From positions 1 to 27,505 of IMG/VR virus record IMGVR_UViG_3300038565_000004: 27,505 bases of DNA. One strand, written 5' to 3'. This document shows, piece by piece, positions 1-4,987 of this stretch. How positions within the stretch are numbered: the first letter of the stretch is position 1; each line of letters opens with the position of its first letter. The stretch is from a virus. The notes beneath the pieces were generated by a model. It was given only the letters and a program-made list of their open reading frames with translations. It did not search any database and was not told the DNA's origin. The position numbers and the translations under genes are program-made.

Positions 1-269
1 TTAGGATTACAGAAAGCAGAACCTAACAGACTAACAAAGAAAGTCTTCATTGATTTTGGTGGAGCTTGTACGAAGCTAAAGTTGCCATAAGTACCTATAG
101 CATTAGGAAAGCTCTTTAATCCATCTTTAGTTGAAACTTCTTTTGTCTTAAAGCTAATTGCAACTGGTGGATGTTCTATCTTTTTATTTATATCTATTAC
201 ACATTCCTCTTCTATGGATTGCATAAACATTAAGTGGTCATTCTGGTCTCGTAGCTCTTGTTCTGTCAT
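1..269 (-). CDS. P-loop ATPase-like protein, N-terminal part (cut by window edge)
   Basis: An open frame starts at the ATG at 267-269 and runs leftward off the window, giving 89 residues. The N-terminal ~60 residues are charged and followed by GTYGNFSFVQAPPKSMKTFF. This looks like a divergent Walker A loop of the GNFS-x-x-x-x-PKSxKT kind found in AAA/RepA-like ATPases of Bacteroidetes phages and mobile elements. It lies last in a leftward cluster with ERF and an OB-fold protein, so a role in replication (helicase or primase-associated ATPase) is likely. That is inference: Walker B and the rest of the fold are outside the window. A terminator-like hairpin lies just upstream of the start, so its expression may depend on read-through. 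Confidence 0.6.
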   Translation of the reverse strand, partial: MTEQELRDQNDHLMFMQSIEEECVIDINKKIEHPPVAISFKTKEVSTKDGLKSFPNAIGTYGNFSFVQAPPKSMKTFFVSLLGSAFCNP

Positions 270-288
270 TTGTTTTGTTTTTGGTGGT

Positions 289-318
289 AAAAAAAGGGAA
301 GCTCATTACACTTCCCTT
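289..318 (-). terminator. Rho-independent terminator between DUF3127 gene and ATPase gene
   Basis: Read on the minus strand, AAGGGAAG pairs perfectly with CTTCCCTT (8 bp, 9-nt loop, arms at 311-318 and 294-301) and runs into seven T residues (plus-strand A at 289-295). It lies between the stop at 344 and the next start at 269. Confidence 0.8.
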
Positions 319-343
319 ATGAAAAATAATCTAATCTAAATAC

Positions 344-682
344 TTAGAATGGTAAATCATCTGTAGCAAGTTCTTCTACTGGTACTCCAATATCAGTTGC
401 AGGCTTATTAGCATCCGATTTAAAGACTTTCCAAGCAGATAGACTCACGTAATACTTACTATTGTATTCGTTACCTCTAACGTTAAAATCTACGTCTACA
501 GAAGCACCTACCTTATTGTACTTAATAAAGTCATCTACCTTGTCTTGTACGATTTCAAACTTCACATCTTGTGGATACTTCTCGTCATTTGTAGTTATTA
601 CAAATTCTACTTTTCTAAAACCAGAGTCAAATGTTTGTACATCTCCGATTAATTTAATTGTTCCTGTTAATTGTAAGCTCAT
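344..682 (-). CDS. DUF3127-family OB-fold, SSB-like protein
   Basis: A 112-residue protein matching the DUF3127 family. It starts with a short beta strand (LTGTIKLIGDVQTF), has the family signature FRKVEFVITTNDEKYPQDVKFE near residues 22-43, and a second half with VGASVDVDFNVRG and YYVSLSAWKV. The tail is acidic and ends DDLPF, like the C-terminal tip of bacterial SSB that recruits partner proteins. DUF3127 members are predicted OB-fold ssDNA-binding proteins that stand in for SSB in Bacteroidetes elements. It sits directly downstream of the ERF annealing protein, so the pair probably handles ssDNA during phage replication and recombination. Family assignment is strong; the SSB role is inferred. 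Confidence 0.85.
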   Translation of the reverse strand: MSLQLTGTIKLIGDVQTFDSGFRKVEFVITTNDEKYPQDVKFEIVQDKVDDFIKYNKVGASVDVDFNVRGNEYNSKYYVSLSAWKVFKSDANKPATDIGVPVEELATDDLPF

Positions 683-711
683 AATTTATTGTATTTAGTT
701 ATTAATTATTA

Positions 712-1269
712 TTAAAATTTTAATGATTTCTCTACTTCTGCAAATACGTTATACTTTAACTTTACTTTAGCTAATTCTCCTCCCTTAGACATAAAATCAA
801 GAACCTTATTGTATTCTGGACTACCTACCTTTAATATTGGCTTAGGAGATGACTGAGCTACCTTACCGTGTGTGTTTGTAGCATCACTATCTTTATTATC
901 GTCTATTAATAATAAGTTACCTAAAGCGTATTTCTTAGCGTAACTACTTGCAGCACCTGTTCTTTGTGGCATTTGCATACCTTTAGCACTAAAGTCTATA
1001 ATAGCTTGTGCAGTAGATGATATTGAACTCTCTCTGTCTGTAGATTCTGTATCAATTACTTTAGCTTCTGAGTCTACGTAAACGTGTCCTGCTAACTCTT
1101 TTAACTCGTCTGTAATCTTAAAGACTACTTTGTACTTATCTTCAAAGGGTTTAACTGCTTCTAAGATGTCTTCTGCTGAACGATACTTGTACTTACCGAA
1201 AGCATTTGTTTGATTCTTTGTGACTTTTAATTCAACTTGAATCTTCTGTAATTTTTCTAAAATTGTCAT
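712..1269 (-). CDS. erf: ERF-family single-strand annealing protein
   Basis: A 185-residue protein with both hallmark regions of the ERF superfamily: FGKYKYRSAEDILEAVKP at residues 24-41, and TGAASSYAKKYALGNLLLI at 104-122 followed by an acidic DD. ERF proteins form rings that anneal complementary ssDNA, and act in phage recombination and genome circularisation. The C-terminal ~60 residues (from about 125) form a variable, probably flexible tail. The gene lies between small genes and the DUF3127 ssDNA-binding-like gene in one leftward unit. The length is typical for short ERF proteins. Confidence 0.9.
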   Translation of the reverse strand: MTILEKLQKIQVELKVTKNQTNAFGKYKYRSAEDILEAVKPFEDKYKVVFKITDELKELAGHVYVDSEAKVIDTESTDRESSISSTAQAIIDFSAKGMQMPQRTGAASSYAKKYALGNLLLIDDNKDSDATNTHGKVAQSSPKPILKVGSPEYNKVLDFMSKGGELAKVKLKYNVFAEVEKSLKF

Positions 1270-1272
1270 AAT

Positions 1273-1446
1273 TTAATCTGTTTTTAATAATTCGTTTTTA
1301 ACTATTCCTTTGTACTCTTCTGGGCAATCCTTATCAATCAACTCAAAAATATAAGTCTCTAAAGTTAATATTTTTCTATCTTGTTCAGATACTTTGTTCT
1401 GTAAAGCTTCTATTTGATAATTCTTAAAATCTACTAAGTCTTTCAT
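1273..1446 (-). CDS. Small helical protein, 57 aa
   Basis: Starts ATG at 1444-1446 and ends TAA at 1273-1275, 3 nt before the ERF start. The protein (MKDLVDFKNYQIEALQNK...) is charged, predicted helical, with heptad-like spacing of hydrophobic residues over residues 5-38, so a short coiled coil is likely. It has no motif I recognise. Tight spacing to erf suggests co-transcription and translational coupling. Confidence 0.6.
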   Translation of the reverse strand: MKDLVDFKNYQIEALQNKVSEQDRKILTLETYIFELIDKDCPEEYKGIVKNELLKTD

Positions 1447-1464
1447 AATGATTATTTGTTTTTA

Positions 1465-1472
1465 CAAATGTA
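1465..1472 (-). promoter_or_regulatory. Possible -7 promoter element ahead of the 57-aa/ERF genes
   Basis: The minus strand reads TACATTTG, an exact match to the Bacteroidetes -7 form TAnnTTTG, about 19 nt upstream of the ATG at 1446. No TTG lies at the expected 19-21 nt upstream, so this is weak and may be chance in AT-rich DNA. Confidence 0.3.
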
Positions 1473-1480
1473 TAACAATT

Positions 1481-1636
1481 TTATTTAATAATTGCATTAA
1501 ATGTTAATATATTTTTTGATTTAGTTGTTTCCCTTACTTGATAATTGATTATTACGTTAGTAATATTAGAATCTTTCTGTAAAGATAATTCTATTTTTTC
1601 TCTTATCTCTTCCCAACTTGCTTTGTTTATATTCAT
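1481..1636 (-). CDS. Small protein, 51 aa
   Basis: ATG at 1634-1636, TAA at 1481-1483. The product (MNINKASWEEIREKIELSLQ...) begins with an amphipathic helix and continues with a probable beta strand (ITNVIINYQV). No recognised family. It abuts the next upstream gene (stop of that gene at 1639) in the leftward cluster of tiny genes, which supports it being real. Confidence 0.5.
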   Translation of the reverse strand: MNINKASWEEIREKIELSLQKDSNITNVIINYQVRETTKSKNILTFNAIIK

Positions 1637-1638
1637 AA

Positions 1639-1803
1639 TTAAAATGCTTTTAGTTGGCTAGAATCTAATTTTTCATAAAACTGTATATTACTTTTAATAT
1701 CTACAATCTTTTCATTTAATTCTTTTCTTTCTATCATTAAGTCATATAAAATTGTTTTTAATCTATTTACATTACTTTCAATTTCTTTTTGTGTATATTT
1801 CAT
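1639..1803 (-). CDS. Small coiled-coil protein, 54 aa
   Basis: ATG at 1801-1803, TAA at 1639-1641. The sequence is almost entirely helical with hydrophobics every three to four residues (VNRLKTILYDLMIERKELNE, then KIVDIKSNIQFY), so a two-stranded coiled coil or a helical hairpin is expected. Function unknown. It starts 2 nt after the stop of the upstream Cys-rich miniprotein. Confidence 0.5.
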   Translation of the reverse strand: MKYTQKEIESNVNRLKTILYDLMIERKELNEKIVDIKSNIQFYEKLDSSQLKAF

Positions 1804-1805
1804 AT

Positions 1806-1904
1806 TTATTCTATTTCTTCTAATAAGATACAGTTAGTGCATTGTTTATCACATCTACATAACTCGTCTTTGTTTAAGTATTCGTTTTCGCAATGGAAAT
1901 CCAT
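1806..1904 (-). CDS. Cys-rich miniprotein, 32 aa, possible zinc knuckle
   Basis: ATG at 1902-1904, TAA at 1806-1808. In 32 residues there are four Cys in the paired pattern C-x-C-x3-C-x2-C (CRCDKQCTNC), plus an N-terminal HC (FHCEN). This spacing could bind one zinc or form a redox-active cluster. The gene sits tightly between two other tiny genes. No family is recognised. Its very small size keeps confidence moderate; the Cys pattern and the tight packing argue for a real gene. Confidence 0.45.
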   Translation of the reverse strand: MDFHCENEYLNKDELCRCDKQCTNCILLEEIE

Positions 1905-1906
1905 AA

Positions 1907-2011
1907 TTAGTTTTTTAATATTGCATCTATTAAAGCTAAAACCATTAAAAAGGTAAAAAAGCCTATAAAAATGAATTGAAGGATTACTAATGTTTTTTGT
2001 TTGTTTTTCAT
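1907..2011 (-). CDS. Small single-span membrane protein, 34 aa
   Basis: ATG at 2009-2011, TAA at 1907-1909. A short basic N-terminus (MKNKQKT) is followed by one hydrophobic helix of about 23 residues (LVILQFIFIGFFTFLMVLAL) and a short polar tail, so the N-terminus is predicted cytoplasmic. It is the first gene after the promoter and leader at 2040-2154. Function unknown; early phage membrane peptides often act on the host envelope or superinfection, but nothing here shows that. Confidence 0.5.
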   Translation of the reverse strand: MKNKQKTLVILQFIFIGFFTFLMVLALIDAILKN

Positions 2012-2039
2012 AATATCTGTTTTTAGATTTTAATAAAGC

Positions 2040-2097
2040 GATGTAGCTATACTTATTTGTTCACCAGCGACAGTTAATATTAAAAGTCAGCTACACC
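2040..2097 (-). promoter_or_regulatory. Structured 5' leader of the left early cluster
   Basis: On the minus strand GGTGTAGCT (2097-2089) can pair with AGCTACATC (2048-2040): 9 bp with one G-U pair, closing a 40-nt loop. It lies between the predicted promoter -7 box (2120-2127) and the first start codon (2011), so it would be in the mRNA leader. No start codon lies inside it. Function unknown. Confidence 0.4.
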
Positions 2098-2119
2098 TAC
2101 TTTGTTATTAATTACAATG

Positions 2120-2154
2120 CAAAACTATAAATACTTTTTATATTATAATGTTAA
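2120..2154 (-). promoter_or_regulatory. Promoter for the leftward replication/recombination cluster
   Basis: The minus strand has -7 TAGTTTTG (2127-2120), matching TAnnTTTG, and TTAACATT (2154-2147) 19 nt upstream at the -33 position. A second TTAACATT copy lies 11 bp further up (2165-2158), giving a phased direct repeat. The same TTAACATT-N19-TAnnTTTG arrangement occurs on the plus strand at 2932-2966. The -33 element lacks the usual TTG. Confidence 0.5.
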
Positions 2155-2180
2155 AGAAATGTTAAAATAATTATAAAGGC

Positions 2181-2212
2181 AAAAAAAGAGGAAAGCTTTT
2201 TAAACCTTCCTC
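2181..2212 (-). terminator. Terminator of the M15-like gene
   Basis: Minus strand: GAGGAA (2212-2207) pairs with TTCCTC (2193-2188), extended by one pair after a mismatch, followed by seven T residues. It lies about 25 nt after the stop at 2237 and just upstream of the promoter of the next leftward cluster. Confidence 0.75.
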
Positions 2213-2236
2213 CTAAAAACAATCAAAACAAAATAA

Positions 2237-2680
2237 TCAAAAACAAATGAATAATGGCTCTTTAAGGTAGTTGTCAGTATCAAAATATATAAATTCATTT
2301 GATACTTGTATTCTTTCTATTCCGTATTGAATAAGACCCTTAATTATCTTAAACCTTTTTATCTTATTAATACATCTAACTTTTATAGCTTTACCAACTC
2401 TATGGCTACTATTACTTGGTAATGCTGTTTTATCTGCATAAGATTTACTAACATAACCTATCATAATAAAAGCATTAATTCTTTCTTTCCTTAATACTTC
2501 ATCCAATATAAATACTGGTTCACTCTCCATAAAATACTTACCACTACCTAACTTATCTGGACTATCAAACATACTCCATTTAAGTATTGTTAATCCTTCC
2601 TTATCCATCTCTTCAGTATAAGTATCTGTATATTCTACAGTATGTAAAGATGAACTATATTTCTTACGCTTATAAGACAT
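2237..2680 (-). CDS. Degenerate M15-fold (D-Ala-D-Ala peptidase-like) protein, probably non-catalytic
   Basis: Starting at ATG 2680 gives 147 residues (an upstream TTG at 2686 also exists). The layout follows the M15_3 peptidase family: FDSPDKLGSGKYF (38-50, the family F-x-S-P-D-x-x-G-S-G region), then IMIGYVSKSYADK (family SGYR-x-x-x-x-N region), SNSSHRVGKAIKV (89-101), and FIYFDTD (130-136). Active M15 enzymes need His...Asp (H-x6-D) and a later His. Here His93 is kept, the Asp position is Lys100, and the later His is Tyr132; the usual Arg of SGYR is Val. So the fold is probably kept but zinc catalysis lost. It is far from the lysis genes and has its own terminator. It may bind peptidoglycan or an envelope target. 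Confidence 0.7.
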   Translation of the reverse strand: MSYKRKKYSSSLHTVEYTDTYTEEMDKEGLTILKWSMFDSPDKLGSGKYFMESEPVFILDEVLRKERINAFIMIGYVSKSYADKTALPSNSSHRVGKAIKVRCINKIKRFKIIKGLIQYGIERIQVSNEFIYFDTDNYLKEPLFICF

Positions 2681-2802
2681 ACTCAAAGATAATCATAAAT
2701 ACATATAAAATACTTACTTTTTAAATATATTTACTTTTTTTTATTGACAAATATGCCTAAATCTTATATTTATTATTATATGTTTATTATTATTATTCTC
2801 AA

Positions 2803-2828
2803 CAATAATATTTTTAAGAATATTATTG
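2803..2828. repeat. Perfect inverted repeat, 10-bp arms, 6-nt spacer
   Basis: CAATAATATT (2803-2812), spacer TTTAAG, AATATTATTG (2819-2828). It could be an operator or a weak hairpin; AT-only arms make chance palindromes more likely. Confidence 0.5.
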
Positions 2829-2899
2829 GTTTACTATGATTACTTAATTAATAAATTACAAAGGTATATAAAAAAAGCTGAAATAAAAAATTAAATGTG

Positions 2900-2920
2900 A
2901 ATTATTATTAAATAATAATT
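2900..2920. repeat. Perfect 21-bp palindrome (10-1-10)
   Basis: AATTATTATT, central A at 2910, AATAATAATT. It ends 11 bp upstream of the TTAACATT element of the plus-strand promoter, a position suitable for an operator or activator site. Confidence 0.5.
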
Positions 2921-2931
2921 AATCGTATAAT

Positions 2932-2966
2932 TTAACATTTACTTATTAAATTATTTTGTATATTTG
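2932..2966 (+). promoter_or_regulatory. Promoter for the 56-aa plus-strand gene
   Basis: TTAACATT (2932-2939), 19 nt, then TATATTTG (2959-2966), matching the Bacteroidetes -7 TAnnTTTG. The start codon is 63 nt downstream. The arrangement mirrors the promoter at 2120-2154. Confidence 0.55.
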
Positions 2967-3028
2967 CTTAACGTACTTATTTGTGTATGATTAGTAGTGG
3001 AAAATAGAAATAACTTAATAAATAAACA

Positions 3029-3199
3029 ATGAATATTTTACATAAAACATCAAAAGACTTTGAAGATTACCTTAAAACCTATAAAGAATCATTAAATAAA
3101 GCATTAAGCACTTTAGATGAACTGGAAAAAGCTATTAATTATACACGTTGTTGTACGGAGTTAAAGCAAAAATACACTAAAGAAATAAATAACCTTTAA
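3029..3199 (+). CDS. Small helical protein, 56 aa (lone plus-strand gene)
   Basis: ATG at 3029 and TAA at 3197-3199, with its own promoter upstream and tandem hairpins downstream, so it is a self-contained transcription unit against the flow of its neighbours. The protein is helical and charged (FEDYLKTYKESLNKALSTLD) with an adjacent Cys pair (RCCTE at 40-44) and no recognised DNA-binding motif. Its isolated position in a control region would suit a small regulator or anti-host factor; this is inference only. Confidence 0.6.
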   Translation: MNILHKTSKDFEDYLKTYKESLNKALSTLDELEKAINYTRCCTELKQKYTKEINNL

Positions 3200-3215
3200 T
3201 TACTTACAACACCAA

Positions 3216-3270
3216 GATAAGAAAGCGTCTACTGCTTCTTATCAACTGTTGACCCACGTTTTAATGTGGG
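3216..3270 (+). terminator. Tandem hairpins between convergent genes, plus-strand terminator
   Basis: First hairpin: GATAAGAA (3216-3223) pairs with TTCTTATC (3236-3243), with a further 2 bp after a bulged A. Second: CCCAC (3253-3257) pairs with GTGGG (3266-3270), then GTTTACTTTTT. The T-rich tail is on the plus strand, so it should end the 56-aa transcript. It abuts the stop of the leftward holin gene (3273) and may also block late transcripts. Confidence 0.6.
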
Positions 3271-3272
3271 GT

Positions 3273-3659
3273 TTACTTTTTATATTCTTTCATTACTTTC
3301 TCTGCACTTCTACCAACTACATAACCACCAATACCTAAATTAAGTAAACTCCAGAATTGGTCTTCTAAAGGTGGTATAGGTAAACTAAACATAGGTGCAA
3401 TAAATTTTACATAAATAACTATAAAGCCAAAAGAAAGCATTAATATTGGTCTCCAGCTTCTTTGTAACCAATTACCATTTGCTTCTGCTAATATTATTTC
3501 TGTTTGTAGTTTTTGTAATTCTAATTGTTGTTCTTTAAGTACTTTAAATACTTCGTTTTTAGCTTTTATACGCTCTTCATCAGTAGTAAATAAATTATCT
3601 ATTACTTTACCTACTTCTTTAATTACACCACCGCTAAACCAATCTAATATCTTTTTCAT
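3273..3659 (-). CDS. Holin of the 3TM / GTA-holin type
   Basis: A 128-residue protein. It has an amphipathic N-terminus (1-20), a charged coiled-coil stretch (26-60, starting TTDEERIKAK), then the signature EANGNWLQRSWRP (59-71) and hydrophobic segments at about 72-91 and 103-116. The acidic/Gln-rich helix followed by EA-x-x-x-W-x-x-x-WRP and C-terminal membrane spans matches holins of the 3TM family (Pfam GTA_holin_3TM). Such proteins permeabilise the inner membrane so endolysin can reach the peptidoglycan. It is the last gene of the lysis cassette, three genes after the M15 endolysin. Confidence 0.75.
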   Translation of the reverse strand: MKKILDWFSGGVIKEVGKVIDNLFTTDEERIKAKNEVFKVLKEQQLELQKLQTEIILAEANGNWLQRSWRPILMLSFGFIVIYVKFIAPMFSLPIPPLEDQFWSLLNLGIGGYVVGRSAEKVMKEYKK

Positions 3660-3678
3660 TTTAATTGTACCTTTTTAA

Positions 3679-3704
3679 GTTTACAAAATAATTTAATTGT
3701 AAAC
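3679..3704. repeat. Inverted repeat between lysis genes
   Basis: GTTTACAA (3679-3686) and TTGTAAAC (3697-3704) form a perfect 8-bp stem in the 53-nt gap upstream of the 3TM holin gene. No T-run follows on the minus strand, so it may be an mRNA processing or attenuation hairpin rather than a terminator. Confidence 0.4.
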
Positions 3705-3712
3705 AGATGAGT

Positions 3713-3847
3713 TTACCAACGTATTTGTATTTGTCCAAAGAATAAAAATAGATTCACTTCTGAAAACTCAAAACCTTTCTCTGGTTTATGATACTGCCAT
3801 CCTAATATCATTGCATCTGGCATTAATAAAATTAAATTTATATCCAT
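3713..3847 (-). CDS. Small lysis-cassette protein, 44 aa
   Basis: ATG at 3845-3847, TAA at 3713-3715; the start overlaps the end of the upstream membrane-protein gene by 10 nt. The protein begins MDINLILLMPDAMILGWQYH, has a charged middle (KPEKGFEFSE) and ends in a hydrophobic, probably beta-rich stretch (NLFLFFGQIQIRW). It resembles no lysis protein that I can name. The overlap and position between endolysin and holin suggest a lysis or envelope role. Confidence 0.5.
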   Translation of the reverse strand: MDINLILLMPDAMILGWQYHKPEKGFEFSEVNLFLFFGQIQIRW

Positions 3848-3978
3848 ATTATTAAAAATATTGTAATAATTACTCTGTTAATTAACATTAGTATATTAGG
3901 ATAGTTAATACTATCTATTCTTATTATTGCACCACATAAAAACATTATAAAATGTAATAAGTCTTTTAATAGCTTCAT
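3838..3978 (-). CDS. Small two-segment membrane protein, 46 aa
   Basis: ATG at 3976-3978 begins 1 nt after the endolysin stop; TAA at 3838-3840. Two hydrophobic stretches (LLHFIMFLCGAII and LMLINRVIITIFLIIWI) are separated by a polar turn (RIDSINYPN), giving a hairpin in the membrane with a basic N-terminus (MKLLKD). The size and topology suit a small holin, antiholin or pinholin. It is one of several membrane proteins here, so its exact role cannot be set from sequence. Confidence 0.55.
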   Translation of the reverse strand: MKLLKDLLHFIMFLCGAIIRIDSINYPNILMLINRVIITIFLIIWI

Positions 3979-3979
3979 A

Positions 3980-4363
3980 TTACTTTCTATAATCCCAACG
4001 TGCTTTTATTTTACGTATATCGTAATGTGTGAATGAATTGTAATTACCAATACCTCCTTGCAACATCTCACAATCGTTTATAAACAAATCAATTAAATCA
4101 AATGTTATACTTGGCTCAACTCCTTTAACTACAATATCTGCTGCTTTACCTAAAATATGTTGTGATGAATCTACTCCACCAATAGCTTTATTATGCTTTA
4201 CACACCTATAAGCACTATTAACAGTAATTGACTTACCAGTTGCATCTCTTAATATTTGCAGTTGATTAGCGACCTTTTGAATATTGTGAAACACTTCCAA
4301 AGGCATTTCACATCCACAAGAACATTCAAATTCTGACTTACTAAAGTTCTTTGTTATTTTCAT
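3980..4363 (-). CDS. M15-family endolysin (D-Ala-D-Ala carboxypeptidase-like)
   Basis: A 127-residue single-domain M15_3 peptidase. Zinc and catalytic residues are all present: SAYRC (Arg53), SSQHILGKAADI with His69 and Asp76, and FTHYDIR with His113. The N-terminus has a C-x-C-x-C cluster (FECSCGCEMP) common in these phage enzymes. The protein cleaves the peptide part of peptidoglycan during lysis. It has no signal peptide, so release depends on a holin, matching the membrane-protein genes around it. Its start lies inside the end of the upstream holin-like gene (23-nt overlap). Confidence 0.9.
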   Translation of the reverse strand: MKITKNFSKSEFECSCGCEMPLEVFHNIQKVANQLQILRDATGKSITVNSAYRCVKHNKAIGGVDSSQHILGKAADIVVKGVEPSITFDLIDLFINDCEMLQGGIGNYNSFTHYDIRKIKARWDYRK

Positions 4364-4505
4364 TCTTATTACTCATCTTAAATATTTTCAATACAGTATA
4401 CGCAATAGAAACAACTAATAAAGCTATTTTTAGCCATTGTTCAATGTTTGAAAAGCTAACGGTAAACGTTAGTAGATTAATTGCTCCTATTTTTATATCT
4501 TGCAT
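4341..4505 (-). CDS. Small holin-like membrane protein, 54 aa
   Basis: ATG at 4503-4505, TAG at 4341-4343; the end overlaps the endolysin start by 23 nt, a typical holin-endolysin coupling. The N-terminal part (IGAINLLTFTVSF) is moderately hydrophobic, then IEQW and a clear membrane span (LKIALLVVSIAYTVLKIF, 25-42), ending with a polar, charged tail (KMSNKNENNKEL). This architecture occurs often just upstream of M15 endolysins in Bacteroidetes phages, as I recall. Holin is the best guess; antiholin is possible given the second holin at 3273-3659. Confidence 0.65.
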   Translation of the reverse strand: MQDIKIGAINLLTFTVSFSNIEQWLKIALLVVSIAYTVLKIFKMSNKNENNKEL

Positions 4506-4513
4506 ATCCAACT

Positions 4514-4918
4514 TTAGAATTTTAAAGAATCATAACTCAATCCAAAGAAAGCGTGAACACCATCTCCATCAATATCAACTGCATAAGATTTCCAACCATA
4601 AGGATGGTCGTATGATACAACTTCTGGAGTTACAATGTTTCCATCTTGGTCAATTACCGCTTCTTCATCAACGCTTTTAATTTGCTCTTCTTGCCATAAA
4701 ACATCTAAATGCCATTTGTCAGATAATACTGGAGCAGTAATTTCTTCGCCCTCTTCATCATATTCTCCTTGTTCTAACACAATGTTACCTAATTGTACAA
4801 TAGTACTTTTGTGAGTTGGATATTCGTTTCCATCTTCATCTGTTGCAGTACCTAATGATGCAATCTTTGAAATCACTTGTTCTCTTGAATCAAATTCGTA
4901 TTTGGCTATTTTAATCAT
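4514..4918 (-). CDS. Conserved phage protein between fibre and lysis genes, 134 aa
   Basis: The protein is acidic and probably beta-rich, with a long EDGNEYPTHKSTIVQLGNIV region, an aromatic core (DKWHLDVLWQ) and a C-terminal motif HPYGWKSYAVDIDGDGVHAF followed by FGLSY. I recognise this pattern as recurrent in Bacteroidetes phages between tail-fibre genes and lysis genes, but know no function. It could be a fibre-associated chaperone or baseplate decoration. It is followed by the holin-like gene after 8 nt and preceded by a 69-nt gap after the last fibre gene. Confidence 0.6.
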   Translation of the reverse strand: MIKIAKYEFDSREQVISKIASLGTATDEDGNEYPTHKSTIVQLGNIVLEQGEYDEEGEEITAPVLSDKWHLDVLWQEEQIKSVDEEAVIDQDGNIVTPEVVSYDHPYGWKSYAVDIDGDGVHAFFGLSYDSLKF

Positions 4919-4987
4919 AATTTTATATTTTACTCTTGTTGGTTTAATGTGTGTATTTGTTACCCTTATGGTTATAACTATTAGTGA

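Larger units (their letters stand above)
2681..3028. other. Divergent intergenic control region
   Basis: About 350 bp without a gene separate the leftward M15-like gene from the rightward 56-aa gene. It is extremely AT-rich and contains two perfect inverted repeats (2803-2828, 2900-2920), a run of TTA/ATT trinucleotides (about 2769-2797) and the plus-strand promoter at 2932-2966. It looks like a regulatory region between divergent transcripts; no RNA gene was recognised. Confidence 0.5.

Noticed and set aside
2681-2691. TTG start at 2686 and a TATCTTTG -7 box for the M15-like gene
   Set aside because: The box lies 3 nt from the ATG at 2680 and has no TTG at 19-21 nt upstream, so it is unlikely to be the promoter; the TTG is part of that chance match.
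4351-4680. 109-codon plus-strand open frame
   Set aside because: It runs antisense to the holin-like gene and the 134-aa gene, and its sequence has no domain features.
4919-4987. Promoter or terminator in the gap after the last fibre gene
   Set aside because: No TAnnTTTG match on the minus strand and only weak pairing (GGTTA/TAACC-type) without a T-run.
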